NCBI RefSeq assembly: GCF_014356525.2
Contig: NC_052508.1
Span: forward strand, 52,696,442-52,760,441
Source of the DNA: Nilaparvata lugens
Lineage: Eukaryota > Arthropoda > Insecta > Hemiptera > Delphacidae
Direction of reading: 5' to 3'
Length of the DNA: 64,000 nt
The notes beneath the pieces were generated by a model. The model had not been told where the DNA came from, searched no databases, and saw nothing but the letters and a program-made list of their open reading frames with translations. This document shows, one piece after another, positions 45,697 through 58,531 of the stretch. A program made the position numbers and the translations under genes. Every line of letters starts with the position of its first letter. The stretch's first letter is position 1.

Positions 45697-45850
45697 CTGG
45701 AACGGATACCGTGAAACCAACAGGCTTTAGTGGTACGATAATAGCAGGAGGAACTTCATAAGCACCTACTATTTCTCCAGTAATAACTATTGAACAAAAA
45801 GTTTTTATGAATAATAAGTAAACTCTGAAATTTGCGATATGTAACATCAT
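45697..45850 (-). CDS. GNBP first exon: signal peptide and start of CBM39 domain
   Basis: The frame from ATG 45850 gives a hydrophobic leader (…VYLLFIKTFCSIVITG…) followed by AYEVPPAIIVPLKPVGFTVS, the highly conserved start of the N-terminal CBM39 glucan-binding domain of insect GNBPs, and ends at a donor (ccag/gtaaaaac) in phase 1. An alternative reading uses the acceptor gtttttgttcaatag at 45787, making this an internal exon of 90 bp. The rest of CBM39 (expected FAFHG, GRW and YYW motifs) was looked for between this exon and 43522 and not found. Either that exon is missing from the assembly, is diverged, or the gene is degraded. Secreted, hemolymph or fat-body product by family knowledge. 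Confidence 0.7.
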
Positions 45851-45899
45851 GAAGTCACCAAGGTATCACAGGTACGACCGACCAATGCAGACTGAATGT

Positions 45900-48800
45900 T
45901 AACTTTCCTGGATGATGGATAAGAAACTCACATAGGTACTATATATAATCATAACTACAGTTATAACTACTGTCTGTGAGCTTCTCAATCCGGTTTCCAA
46001 TGTAGGTACCTACTATAATTTTGCAAGACTTCACGTTCACGTTGGTTGTGCTTGGAATATGAACTATCTTACCTGCGGTTCGCAGAAATAAATATTCAAA
46101 ATCGTTTTTTTCCTAGTTGATTAATTTATATGTCATTGAACTGAATATTATTGGAGGATACGCCATTTTATTGTCTTTTTTCTTCAGGGCTACTTTTAAT
46201 ATGAATAAAAATATAATAATAATTGTGACAAAATAATTTAAAAGGGTACAGAGATTAATATATTTTTTATATTGGAGAATAATATGAATAATCTATATCA
46301 TCTACGTATCCTATATGGGTTTATTGGAGTTGATAAAAAAACAAATTTATGAATAATAAACTTTCATTGATTGTTACTGCTCCTGAAAATTTCCAAGTTT
46401 TCTCCTAAAGTTCCAGTTTTTCCTCCTAAATCAGTAGAAGGTAGCTGTAGTATTACAGATCTCATGACGGCTGAAACTTCATGTCACAATACACTAATCG
46501 TTCTTATTTTTCACATCTTAAAATCAAGAGGTTTTTAATAGCTGTGCAGTAAGTTTATACTCATTTCGACAGTCTCTATAAAGGCATGATGCTTTAACTA
46601 ACCGACATCATATTCAGTATGGCTATTCCAAATAGGATTTACACTATGATTTCACCTTGATATTCCAAGTAGCATATCTACCAGATCTTGAGAACTAAAA
46701 GTTTCTGAAAAACGAGGAAAACTGGATACTCAGTGCAGTTAATAAGTAGGCTTATCAAACATATTCCTAGCAATTTCTCCTGAGCTTAATTTGTGTGGCA
46801 ATGTTAACTGTATACACAACAGTTTGATATGAATATAATATGATGCATCATTTATTATTTTTACAAGAGAGGAATGATCGGAGAGAGAAACTAAGGTACT
46901 CCTTGTATTATTTCTCTCCCAATTTAGATTACATTTTGATGTGATGTGATGTTTGATGTAAACCTGCCCTATTATATTATTTATTATTAGTGTCTAGGTC
47001 CGAGATACAAACAGACTGCTTGTTTTCCTGGTACGGTATTCACTCCATATTAGAAGGATACAGAAATAACTCATCAATTGTAGATTGCCTACTTAGATCT
47101 TCTCAGCATCATTTACTTATACAATGAACGAGAACTAGTTCAATGTTTTTTGCTGTTAGTTTTATACAGATACATAGGCGACAAGAGTATTTGCAGATTA
47201 CGGTAAAGAGAAAAACAATGCACAAGCACATAAGTAGTACCTCAGCACATTATTGGCAAAAACCCTTACAAATCGGGTGTTGATACTGTAAAAATATAAC
47301 AACTTCAAGGTACGGTAATTAATTAAATGTAATTTGTTAATTCTAGACGTGTTAAATTAACAATATATTTTTTATCCATTACCTTAATATAGAAGACTTC
47401 AACAATGTTTGTGCTTATTAGTATAGGAAATTTGAACTATAAGGAGCTTCATTATATTTCCAATCTCTTTTCATTTAATTGTATTGGAAAATTTATTTTA
47501 TTTTATTCTCTTTACAGATAATTATATAGGCTAATCAAAGTTTGTCATTATATTTTAATGAGATTCTCTCTTAGTACCTGATTGAACAATTAATTTTTGT
47601 TATAGACCTACTGCAGGGCTTTAAAGTGTTTTAAATTGGAAAGTGCTGATTATTTGAAAATACAGTCCCGAACCTACCTATTTGCTTTTCGAATTGACTT
47701 TTTTTATTACACTCATGAGTACTAAATAATAGTACTCATATTTATTAATAGACTAATATAAAATTACTCATTTTATTAATATGAGTACTATTATATTAGA
47801 GTTATGTTGATAAATATGAGTCTGTGTTTAAGAAAAAATGGTTTTCATCAGACTTTGAAAAATTCAAAAGAAACATAGTAGTCACATAGTGAGGAGAAAA
47901 TTCTATGAATGAGTGATTTAATACGCCAGCATTGAATGAACGTCGTTTTTATTGTGATGTAACACTCGATCCTACAGTTGGACTGCCCATGTGTAGAGTA
48001 TTCAAGCTGACCTCAAGCATCTCAGTATATAAGGAAACTTGAAGATTATTACAGAAATGGAAAAAACTGTTCAGAAAATTTGTTATTGCACTTTCCTTGT
48101 AGACGATATTGTTATTGGTTCTTTCAGGGACTCTTTTCCTGTAACTATTTGCAGCGATCGGCATTGACCTTGGTAGGATGGAGGTGTCAAATTTAACGAA
48201 ATAAAAGTTGAAAAGTAATACAATAGTAAATGAAAATTATGTTTTTATACAGTGTACTATAGTACAGTACTATATTATATATGGTAGCTCATTTTCTTCA
48301 TGAACGAGCTATGATGTCTTCATCATTTTTTGAAAACGTTACAGCTCTACAGTATGTCGACTATTATATTTTAATTATATTCATTTTTGATATTATTGTG
48401 CATATTTGTGATGATATAAGATATAGCAAATTCATTGCTAATATAGGACCACCTACTAGAATGTACTATAAGTACAAATAAGTACAGATATGTGCTTATT
48501 TAAGACCTTAACATATCATTAGGTTCAAGTTTACGTATTGGGCTACAGAACTTCATACATACTACAGTCGCATGCTTTTGTTTGATTCTATTCTATTGTT
48601 TCATCACCCAGATTTTATCATAATAGGAATCAGCACGTTATTGACTCTATTTTTGTATCTACAATTCGAAACTGATCATTTTTTATTGTATGTATGGAAT
48701 AGTAACACGTTGATCCAATTTGATGCAACATTTAATCACTATGAATACATATTCCAATAGATGACTATTGTTGAGTTTATGCAGTATTGTGCGGTATTAA

Positions 48801-49175
48801 AAAGTTGAAAAACTAAAATAATTGCTTTACATACCAAAAGCGTTTCCTTCAAAGACTGTCATCTTCCAGTAGATCTAGAAACTCTTTTCAGTAGACCCAG
48901 CAAAGGAAAATTTGACCATTTAAACATTACCTACCTTTGAGAGGTATGTCAGGAAGACACTGGATCTAATTTAATTCTACCTCTACATTATCAATCCTAT
49001 CATATGTATAAATAATTGTTTTACTTGATCCCTTATGCCTTACAAAAAATACGAATACAAAATACTAAATAAATAAATACATAAATACTGTCGGTAGTAA
49101 TAATCTCTTCCTCGTTCTCCAGTGGAACAATAACTTATATATTTCTGAGTTTTACATCCCTCTTCCTAATACCAT
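45900..49175. other. Gene-free stretch
   Basis: AT-rich DNA upstream of the GNBP gene. I see no exon, TE coding remnant or structured repeat longer than simple AT palindromes (for example near 47710-47800). GNBP promoter elements are not identifiable. Confidence 0.5.
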
Positions 49176-49180
49176 GTTTC

Positions 49181-49690
49181 TAGACTTTTAGCTACAGTAA
49201 TTTTTAAGATATGTGACGAAATACGCGAACTTGGTCCCGAAAAACAAACTCCTTTAAGGTTTGAAGCAGATTTACTATGTTAAATGTACAATAAACAAAG
49301 AATATTTTTTTACAGAACTTGTAGGAAATTTAATTTTGAAGAGAAGATGTAGAATAAGTCTATAATAGACAAACGCTACTTTGAAAAAGTAATACAAAAC
49401 GCATGACAAATTGAGAGCTTAACAGATTTCGTCTATTTTTCATGCGTTTTGTATGAAATTAATACAATTACTTCTTCAAAGTAGCGTTTGTCTGTTATAG
49501 ACTTATTCTACATATATGTAAGAGAAAGATATCTTTCTCTTCAAAATTAAATTTTCTACAAGTTCTGTAAAAAAGTATTTGTGTTTATTGTACATTTGAC
49601 ATAGTAAATCTGCTTCATCCTTGAAGGAACTTGTTTTTCGGGACCAATTTTCATGTATTTCGCCACAAATCTTGAAAATTAACTGTACCC
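49181..49690. repeat. Foldback with ~225-bp arms overlapping the left 820-bp repeat
   Basis: 49181-49405 is the reverse complement, with indels, of 49438-49690. Examples: tagacaaacgctactttgaa against ttcaaagtagcgtttgtct, and ggtcccgaaaaacaa against ttgtttttcgggacc. The right arm is also the first part of the direct repeat at 49514-50335. Confidence 0.8.
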
Positions 49691-50335
49691 AAAGGTCTAG
49701 AGACCGTATCATTTGTCATTTCATTTCACACAAAAAGTACGCTAAATTGTACACCTAATTAACAGCCGACAAATACCCGTAGCAGGGGCACAGAATTCAG
49801 ACGAAATTTCCACCCTGTAACTAATAACTTGGTAACCAAGCATTTTCGGACCTATGTTAATATTAGAACTTTTTTTTCTTCTTTTGATGTGAGGAATCAC
49901 GCCCTGACTTATGGGCACCTTTGTCCAGAACACCCTGTATGTATTTTGGGGTGCTGAATTCGAATATGAAATTTACTGACACGCCACGGGGGTTTCACCC
50001 CCAAGACCCCCAAAATTTCGGTTTTTTTAATTTTTCCATTTCAGATCTACAAAATGTGTTTTCTATTCAAGAAATAGTATATTTCGCACCTAGAGCAGGA
50101 AAAACATTTTTGCCCGTGGTGCGAATAAACAATATATAAAATAATAGTTTACCAAGCACTTCCGAAAGCAGAAGTGGAAGGTCATAGCTCTAGCAAATCT
50201 GAGGTAATCTGAGTATCAGGAAATTGTCCAAGTATTTTTATTTTTATTCTGATTTGTCTAAATACCTAAAAGATGATGTTTCAATTATGTGGAGTTGAGT
50301 TTTTACTTTTTTATTCTTTCAAATGACAATAAGAT
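49514..50335 (+). repeat. 820-bp direct repeat, left copy
   Basis: Matches 60946-61773 from atatgtaagagaaagatatc to tcaaatgacaataagat, with small indels; shared landmarks are ccgacaaatacccgtagcag and atttcgcacctagagcagga. The LINE's poly(A) (as T-run) begins at 50336, exactly at the end of the match. No coding capacity is recognised. Confidence 0.85.
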
Positions 50336-53134
50336 TTTTTATATTTTTTTTTTTTAAGATTACGTCCTAAAGACTCCAGTCATGGAGTATAAGACAAGTC
50401 ATGTTATTACATACCATTACCATGTAATAATTCTAACACTAAGTAGTTCAACCTAGTTTAGGTTTGAAAGGAATTCTTGTACACTATAAAAAGCTTTATC
50501 AACTAAATATTTTTTCATTTGTTTTTTGAAAATCTTCAAATCATCATTACTTTTCAAGATTTGAGGTAGCTTGTTATAAAATTTCCTACCAATATAATCT
50601 GGTTTTTGTTCAAATAACCTACTATTGTGACCCATTATATGATAATCTGCTCTGTTTCGCGTATTATACTCATGAACATCTGAATTCTGGATCACACCAC
50701 TCGTTTTCACATGCATTACAACTTCATATACATACAAAGATGGCACAGTTAATAGACCAAGCTTTTTAAATAAAGGCCTACAAGAGTCTAACCTATTCAC
50801 TTTCTCTATACATCTGAGTGCCTTCTTTTGAATCTTAAACACTCTGTCCATATTTTGTTGAGATGAATTACCCCATACTAAAATAGCATACCTAATATGA
50901 GATAGTATAAGTCCATGGTAAGCAGTTAACAGTAGTTTTTATCATTCAGCCTAGCAAGCTGCCGCAGGACAAATACCCCAGATGATATCTTATTACATAT
51001 CCTCTCAATGTAAGGATGCCATGTTAATTTCCTGTCCAATAAAATTCCCAAGAATGCTACTTTCTCTTCTTGGTCTAATTCATTTTCCTCTACAAACACA
51101 TTTATTTCTCTATCCTCTACTGAATTATATTACTTTTGAATTGTAGGAATTGACATTTCTTACTATTTATTGTTAATTGCCTTTGCTTCAAGAATTGGAC
51201 AATTGACTGTACTCCAGTAAAAGCATTTATTTCTAGACTATCTAATAAATAATTGTTAAAGATAAGCGATGTGTCATCAGCAAACAACAGAGCTCTGTGA
51301 TCTTTTAACTCTTTTGGTAATTGGTTCACATACAACAGAAACAGTAAGGGACCCAGAATTGAGCCTTGAGGTACTCCAGCCTGGACCTCCAGTTTTTGAG
51401 ATTTATTTTTACTATTTCATTCCCATCCACCTTGGTAAGCTCAACACACTGGTTTCTACCTATGAGATATGATTCAAACCATTTTAGTTCTATACCATTC
51501 ACACCTACAGTTTTTAGTATTTCCAATAATATTCTATGGTTCACACAATCAAAAGCTTTGGATAAATCAAGAAATATTGCGGCTGCCTTCTCACCTGAAT
51601 CTATTATATCTATTAGTCTTTCAACAAGGGATACTATTGCAGTCTTAGTAGATTTCCCTTTCTGGAACCCATGCTGTTCATCACATATGAAATTAATTCT
51701 TCCAGGTGCATCAATAACCTATTTAAAACTACTCTTTCAAAAATTTACTTATTACATTTAGAATACTAATGGTCTATAATTTTCAACTCTTTCAGAATCA
51801 CCGCTCTTGAAAATTGGCAAAATTTTTCCTTGTTTCAGATCATCAGGGAAAATACCCTGCTCTAGTGAAGTATTAAGGAGATGCAATAAAGGGTCCAGTA
51901 ATTCATTTTCACATTCTTTTAAAATTTTGCTTGAGACCCCATCCAATCCTACTGTTTTTTTGTTATTCAAATTTTTTATTATTCTTGACAACTCATCTCT
52001 TGATAATGGATGAAATTTAAATACCTTTTCAATTGGCTCAGCATTTAATGTAGTTGTATTATAAGTATTAGTGTTCAGTGACTTTTGGAGATTTATGCAA
52101 CCTGTTGATAATATTTATTGAAAAAGTTACAAATGTCTACACTATCATCCATATAATTTCCATGTTCATCGATTATCCTAGGGACATTAGTAACTGTATC
52201 TTTTTGAGCTGCTCTCCTATTTCTATTAATTACCTCCCAAACAGCAGAGTTAAAATTGGTACTAGTTGTTAATATTTCAGCTGTTTTCTTACACTTAGCT
52301 TTCCTCACTTCTTTTGCATAGTTTTTCTTTAGACATTTGTATTTGACCTCACTCGGAACATCCCTCACTAATTTAAATTCCTCATAAGCTTCCCTAACAA
52401 TATTTCTTTGAGTAAGAATATCTTCAGTTATCCATTCATCTACTTTGTTTAATTTACTTTTTACTTTGACTTATTTTATCGGACAGCATACACTAATGTG
52501 AAATCTTAGAGTATCAATGAATTGCTTATATTTGTAATTTAGGTTACAACTGTTATAAACACTACTCCAATTTTCTTGAAGCAGTTCCTGCTTCAAACAA
52601 TTTATATTTCCTAGCTCATATTGCTGAATTTCTTTCACAAAAGTTTTTTTTCTGCTTGGATTCTGGCCCTGCAACTTAACATCTAAAATTTGATAGTTAT
52701 GATCTGATAGATCTGAGCTACCTAACCTGACATTACAACCTTCTATATTTGTGAGGATATTATCAATAATTGTCTGTGAAGTTCGAGTTACTCTTGTATA
52801 TTCGTGGACCTTAATTTCTAAATTATTCATATTGATAATATCTCTAATATCCTCTGTCATTTTATCCTGCCTGGCAAAATCGGTATTGAAATCTCCTACT
52901 ACTATAACATTTGTGAAACGAGTGGTTGTAATCTCCAAAAGTGTATAGAGCAGCTCACAAAATTTTTGCCAGTCTCCATTTGGTGACCTATAGATACCTA
53001 ACACTGCTACCTCGAATCGATCATCAATTTTTAACCTTAGTCCTGTCACCTCTAAATCCATCTCAACAGAAAATCTCTTAACAAAATCCAGTTCATAAGT
53101 TTGGGTATGTTTAGCATTGCTAGTGAATATACAT
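50336..53134 (-). pseudogene. CR1-like LINE, 3' part of ORF2 (endonuclease, RT) and poly(A)
   Basis: On the minus strand from 53134 downward: the rest of an APE-type endonuclease (VVGDFNTDF, SDHNYQI; 53134-52471), a linker (52368-52093), reverse transcriptase (KTVGLDGVSSKILKEC and ENYRP at 51991-51758; FADDTSL in 51335-51117) and the C-terminal region (50851-50453). It ends in a T-run at 50336-50356 that is the poly(A) tail. Frame changes between pieces show several indels, so it is inactive. The 5' part continues at 59346-60625; the two halves were separated by the LTR element. Confidence 0.8.
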
Positions 53135-53950
53135 TGTAATATTACATTTTTTCTCACATTGGAATCGAATCTTCAATTCGAGATCTATGAAACTTTATAG
53201 TAAATATCAGAGTTATCGATAGATGGACAAACTTTTTGACGGAGAATTTATTATCGTAAATGATTGTTGCATTGTTCCATGGTGTCACCGAGGCTGGGTT
53301 GACAGAATTAAAAAGATAAATGGTTTAGTTAAATAGAGATGATATATGAAAGTTTGAAATAATAGTTTCAAAATAAAGTTTTATTGAGAACAAATATAAA
53401 ATGTGAATTCTAAACTTGTAATTTATAATTTTTTTGGTGACGTGTCTGTAAAATCGACACTGAACAAGGCTTTGCTCTGTGACTTGTAACTTAGGTTTTT
53501 CCTGTTCTTTCTTCTCTAGAAACATGGCTGGCTGTTGTGTGTTGTAAATTTTTACTCTCTGAATAATTTTCATTTAAGTGAATTTATTAATGTTTTAAAT
53601 TGAGTTTTAAACAGTTTATAGTGTTCTATTTTGTTTATATATTTGTTTTGTGTGTATACAAGCCAATAGCCACTGTTTTTCAACTGTAAACTAGATAAGT
53701 ATTTTAGTTCGTAGTAACTCTAGAACTTAGGCTTATAAGATATAATTCTTTGTCTATTTGTATAATATTTTGCAACAATTCATCTGAAGATTATAAGTTC
53801 ATTTGCTCTGAAAACTGGATTTCTCATTCATAGGTGATAGATCCATTCATAGTTTATCAAGAATCTATTACATTGGAGCCGATAACTATCCTTAGGTTAA
53901 TAGGTGTTAAATGCTATCCAGCCGATTAAGGAAAAATTGGTAGCACGGCA
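53135..53950 (+). mobile_element. Left LTR (816 bp)
   Basis: TG…CA ends (TGTAATATTAC … TAGCACGGCA), nearly identical to 58532-59341. It contains aaaataaagttttattg, a likely poly(A) signal. The target duplication acat precedes it (53131-53134). A TGG two bases beyond the LTR (53953) may start the primer-binding site (tggtacgccctggtgtggga); I could not assign the tRNA. Confidence 0.93.
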
Positions 53951-54117
53951 AATGGTACGCCCTGGTGTGGGACTCAAACTACAAAATATATCCCTGGTTA
54001 TAAAAAATTATTAGTAGGATAGATATCTTGATAGGTTATGAATGGTTTGTTGCTGAGTGGGAAATCGGTTCAAGAGAGATCAAGTTTTAATGAATAGATA
54101 TCAGTGCATATTACAAA

Positions 54118-54960
54118 ATGGCAAACATTAAAAATGATCTGAATCTTATAGCATTCCTAACACAAAGGTTTGATGAGCAAAATGCTAGGTTTGATGAGCT
54201 AAATGCTAGATTTGATGAGCAAAATGCTAAGTTTGATGAGCAAAATGCTAAGTTTGATAAGCAAAATGCTAAGTTAGACCAAATGTTTAAAAATCAAAAT
54301 GCTAGGTTTGATGATATGAAGCAAGAATGTACTAGCATTAGACTAGAGCAGGTTAGTATAAACCTTCTATTGAAAAATGCACATGAAACATTGAGTGATT
54401 ATCATGAAGATGAAAACAAATTGAAGCAGGATAATAGTAGTGTTAAGATACAGGATCAACTCATTCAAGTTTCTGACAATGTAGGCCTAGTTACTGTTGT
54501 TGAAAAAGTCAACCCTAATGAGATAGTAGAATTGAGTAAAGAAGTAGGTAGGGAGTTGTCTTCACTGAAAGTCAACTATCATGAAAGTAATATTGCTACA
54601 TTGAAGGTTAGGAAAACTATAAATAAAGTGAATGATTACATGAGACAGGTTTCTGTGGAGGTTAGGAACAATGTAAACAAAATGAATGTTGCTTTGAGTC
54701 AAGTTGATGAGTTCAACTTTCAACTAAGAATTGAAAAGGTGTATGCAATGCATTCTCAAGTGAACATGACTAACTTTTGTAAGCAAAATGGCTTTGTTGA
54801 AACAAATGAACCCATGAATAAAATTATGTTCTTGAAGAAAACAAAACACAAAGTTTCCATTGATGTATTAGTATTCAAAGGTTGTTTCAAGTTGCTTATT
54901 TACAAGATGATGACAATGAATCACATGATGAAAGGGTATTCCCCAACACACAATGATTAG
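54118..54960 (+). CDS. Coiled-coil protein of the LTR element, 280 residues
   Basis: The only sizeable intact frame in the element, starting 168 bp after the left LTR, where gag would begin. Residues 17-64 consist of seven-residue repeats of the type RFDEQNA, encoded by a 21-bp DNA repeat, giving a strong heptad coiled coil; one unit is interrupted by LDQMFKN. The remainder is charged and helical, with Val/Asn-rich segments and a short basic C-terminus. No zinc knuckle or protease motif is seen. It may be a diverged, reduced Gag used for particle assembly, or a captured host sequence. Just past the stop is a small hairpin (gaatcc … ggattc). Confidence 0.7.
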   Translation: MANIKNDLNLIAFLTQRFDEQNARFDELNARFDEQNAKFDEQNAKFDKQNAKLDQMFKNQNARFDDMKQECTSIRLEQVSINLLLKNAHETLSDYHEDENKLKQDNSSVKIQDQLIQVSDNVGLVTVVEKVNPNEIVELSKEVGRELSSLKVNYHESNIATLKVRKTINKVNDYMRQVSVEVRNNVNKMNVALSQVDEFNFQLRIEKVYAMHSQVNMTNFCKQNGFVETNEPMNKIMFLKKTKHKVSIDVLVFKGCFKLLIYKMMTMNHMMKGYSPTHND

Positions 54961-55889
54961 GAATCCTGTGTTATGCCGGGATTCAGAATAGCATAATCGC
55001 TACGCAGTGTATGGTAAGAGTCCATAATTGTGTCTTTTTTCTTTCCTGTAGCCTATTTTTCTTGGCCCTTAATCTTTTCAAATTTCAATTCTTTCCTGTC
55101 TTTGTGTAATGTTCAGTAAATTCTTCTATGATGCATATCTTAACCAATCTTGTCCATAGTCATTTAAATTTGTATTCTTCTGAAATAATATTAGAAGTTA
55201 AAATAGTAGCTTATTTTCCTAATCTTTAAATTGTTGATAAAACTTAACTTTTCTAAAATCTATCCATTGTAGTGTAAAGAATTGTGTGCTTGTGACATAT
55301 TTTTTCATCATGTATCACTTATTTTGAAATGTATGTTGTTTTAGGGAATTTATTTACCCAGTTTTCTTTTTCTCTTTTTTGTATTTTTTAGGGAACTTAT
55401 TTACCCATTATTCATCTTGATCATCTTTGTATTATAATCTCGAAATGTTTGTACTTATTATACAGTCTTTAAATTATAAATTCTTTTGTTATAATAAATA
55501 AACTTCAAAATTTGAAAGTATTAATGAATTCTGTAGCCATATATATGTGATGTATTAATGAAAGTTAACTTGGATAATAATGTTTTCATTGAATAAAAAC
55601 GTTGTGTTATATTATCAATTGAAATGAGTTAGGCTAAAATTTTTCTAAAGTGTTTTGTAATTGATATCTTTTTCAAAATTTTTAAAACTGTTTGTTCTAT
55701 AAATTTTGATATGATTGATTATCGTTTGAAATGGATGCTGGAATGTATGTAGAATTTTTAGTGGGGTTTGTTGATTAGAATTTTGCTGGTATGTGATTGT
55801 TTTTTGAGATGGAAACCCATTATTGCCTAAAGAAGGAATAACAGAGGTTATGACTTAGAGAGGCAGTAATGAGATAATATTTTTTGTGT

Positions 55890-56010
55890 TGATTACTTAT
55901 GTTGATTGCCATAGATGCAAAATAATGATTAATAATGTTGATTGCCATAGATGCAAAATGATGATTAATTATGAATATTGATTGCCTTTGAAGCAAAATA
56001 TTATTGATGT
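55890..56010. repeat. ~37-bp tandem repeat, three units
   Basis: Units of ttgattgccatagatgcaaa plus ataatgattaat, diverging in the third copy. Inside the LTR element. Confidence 0.7.
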
Positions 56011-56815
56011 TTTGAATGATTTCTTGTTTAATGATTGATAGTAAAGTTTTGTCATGAAATGTAGCTTGTGTTCAGAACATTGAAAAGTCGAAATAAACTA
56101 TAGTATCCGACAAACGATGATTTAAAATATTAAATAATTTGCTTTTTATACAATTTTTGAACACAAAATTAAAACTAAATAATTTTGAGACCCTGAATGA
56201 TAAATCATAAATGTGAAATGAACTTGCTATAAATGTTATAAATGAAATGTTATACTAAATGATAATGAAATGCAGATATATTATGAAATGATTGTGAATA
56301 GAAGACCAATTGTCTGAAATTATTGAAATATATATTGAAATTAATTTTTGTTGTGATGATCTGATGTTTTTTACAATTTTGATAATGATACAGGATGTTA
56401 TGAAATTCTATTTCTGTTTTGAAGAATGGATTAAATTTTGATATTTGAACAGTGAATAGATGGAAATGAAATTTTTTTTAGTGAAAATTTGTTAATAATA
56501 ATCTGTAAAATTGTTAATAATAATTTGTGTAATTGATATCTCCATATTTCACAATTTATGTATTGCTGACTGTATAATAGGATGTTAACAAATTTCAATT
56601 TTATATATACTTAAAAATAATTATCATGTGTATTAGATTGTATTGATAGCCTAATCAAGATTTTCTTCTTAGTTTATAAGCATTTTAAGATAACAGGTAC
56701 AGCACAGACATTAACATTGAAATAGTTATCATGTGAGTCTCGAAATCAGCAACAAGTGAACGCCATGAATAGTGTTAAGAACATTTGGGTGATTTTCGAA
56801 CTAGTGTGACATAAC

Positions 56816-57350
56816 TACGCCAATATCTACGCTGATGCCTACACTAATAACTATGCCAATATCAACACCAATAACTACGCCAAAATCTACGCTGCGGCCT
56901 ACACTAATAACTACGCCAATATCAACACCAATAACCACGCCAAAATCTACGCCGATGCCTGCGCCAATGCCAATGCCTGCGCCAATGCTGATGCCAACGC
57001 CAATATCTACGCCGATGCCTGCGCCGATGCCAATGCCTGCGCCAATGCTGATGCCAACGCCAATATCTACGCCGATGCCTGTGCTGATAACTACGCCAAA
57101 ATCTATGCCGATGCCTGCGCCAATGCCAATGCCAAAATCTATGCTGATGCCTACACTAATAACTACTCCAATGTCAACACCAATATCAACACCAATAACT
57201 ACACCAAAATCTACGCCGATGCCTGTGCTGATGCCAACGCCAAAATCTACGCCGATGCCTGCGCCAATGCCAATGCCTGCGCCAATGCTGATGCAATGCC
57301 AATATCTAAGCCAATGCCAATGCCGACACCAAAGCATACGCTAATAACAA
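56816..57350. repeat. GC-rich minisatellite (6-bp-based, higher-order ~60 bp)
   Basis: Variants of acgccgatgcct / gcgccaatgc / caatatctacgc repeated for about 530 bp. The dominant 6-base periodicity keeps both strands open (Pro-Met-Pro-rich on one, Gly-Ile-Gly-rich on the other). A block from ccaatatctacgccgatgcc is repeated at about 60-bp intervals. The composition is strikingly unlike the surrounding AT-rich interior of the LTR element. I do not treat either frame as a gene. Confidence 0.9.
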
Positions 57351-57696
57351 TGCCAACGCTTATTGCTGACTTTGTATCTCAAACTTCAACACTACTACAT
57401 TACCTGGAGGTAATTGTCATCCATGTTCACGTTCGCAACTTTGAATTCAGAATAACAGTCACAGTATCATGAAAGAATTGATTAAAAAAAATCCTCTCCT
57501 AAATTATTCCTGTATGCAGAACTCTAAACCTTGAACACTGAAAGTATCAAAAAACCAAACCTTACCTAAATTAATCCTCACCTAAATTAATCCTGTATGC
57601 AGCGTCTATCTCTTTTCCAAAAAACGAATTACATTGTCATTTCAAGCCTGAAATGTACATTGTATAATTACAAATATGATACAAAATTTACGTGAC

Positions 57697-57925
57697 TCTG
57701 TATCGAGTTTGGTATGCAGCCGTCTACTACAAGCATGAGGCAATGCTAACTGAGATGTACCTGTATCGAGTTTGGTATGCAGCCGTCTACTACAAGCATG
57801 AAGCAATGCTAACTGAGATGTCACCTGTATCGAGTTTGGTATGCAGCCGTCTACTACAAGCATGAGGCAATGCTAACTGAGATGTCACCTGTATCGAGTT
57901 TGATATGCATCAGTCGACTACAAGT
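57697..57925. repeat. ~63-bp tandem repeat, four units
   Basis: Units start ctgtatcgagtttggtatgc and include gtctactacaagcatgaggc; the fourth is diverged (gatatgcatcagtcgactac). Inside the LTR element. Confidence 0.88.
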
Positions 57926-58531
57926 ATCAGCCCAACACTACGTGTATCCAGATCAGCCCAACACTGATGTCATCACATTGGAGTCACACTTAACTGAAAA
58001 TCATACTGAGTGCCTTAACGGACTGTTTCCAAAATGTGCATTGATAAAATCAACCGTGTCAATAGTGAAAGAAATGAAAATTTTTGATTATTGAAATTTT
58101 ATGTGAAAATAAATGTAACAATTCATCAATTCATTAAAAAAAAATAATAATAATACATTTTTTCATTCAACATACTAATTTTTTTTATGCAATAAAAATT
58201 AAATTTTCTATCTATTAAATTTATGTGCAATTTCAAAAAACTATTCTTTACATATTAAACTTTCTGTTGAGATATTTTCCTTTAAATTATAAAGCTAAAT
58301 CAAAAGTAATATTGATATTCTATACTTTGAAATATTGTTTGGAAACATATAACAAATGCTATTGATGAATTTTTATAATAATTTTCAAATTATAGGACAA
58401 CATGTAATGTTTTTATAGAAAAATTGTTACTGTTCTCGAATTTACAATTCAAAATTTTCATTAGGGTCAATGTAATTTTTTTCTTTAAATTTTCAAACAG
58501 TAAAATTTTTTTATGTCAAGAGGGGGGTATT

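Noticed and set aside
49514..50335. LTRs of a larger retrotransposon enclosing the LINE nest
   Set aside because: The 820-bp copies lack TG…CA ends, a primer site and a polypurine tract, and the enclosed LINE is on the other strand with its own poly(A).
57642..57863. 73-residue minus-strand frame
   Set aside because: Product of the 63-bp tandem array.
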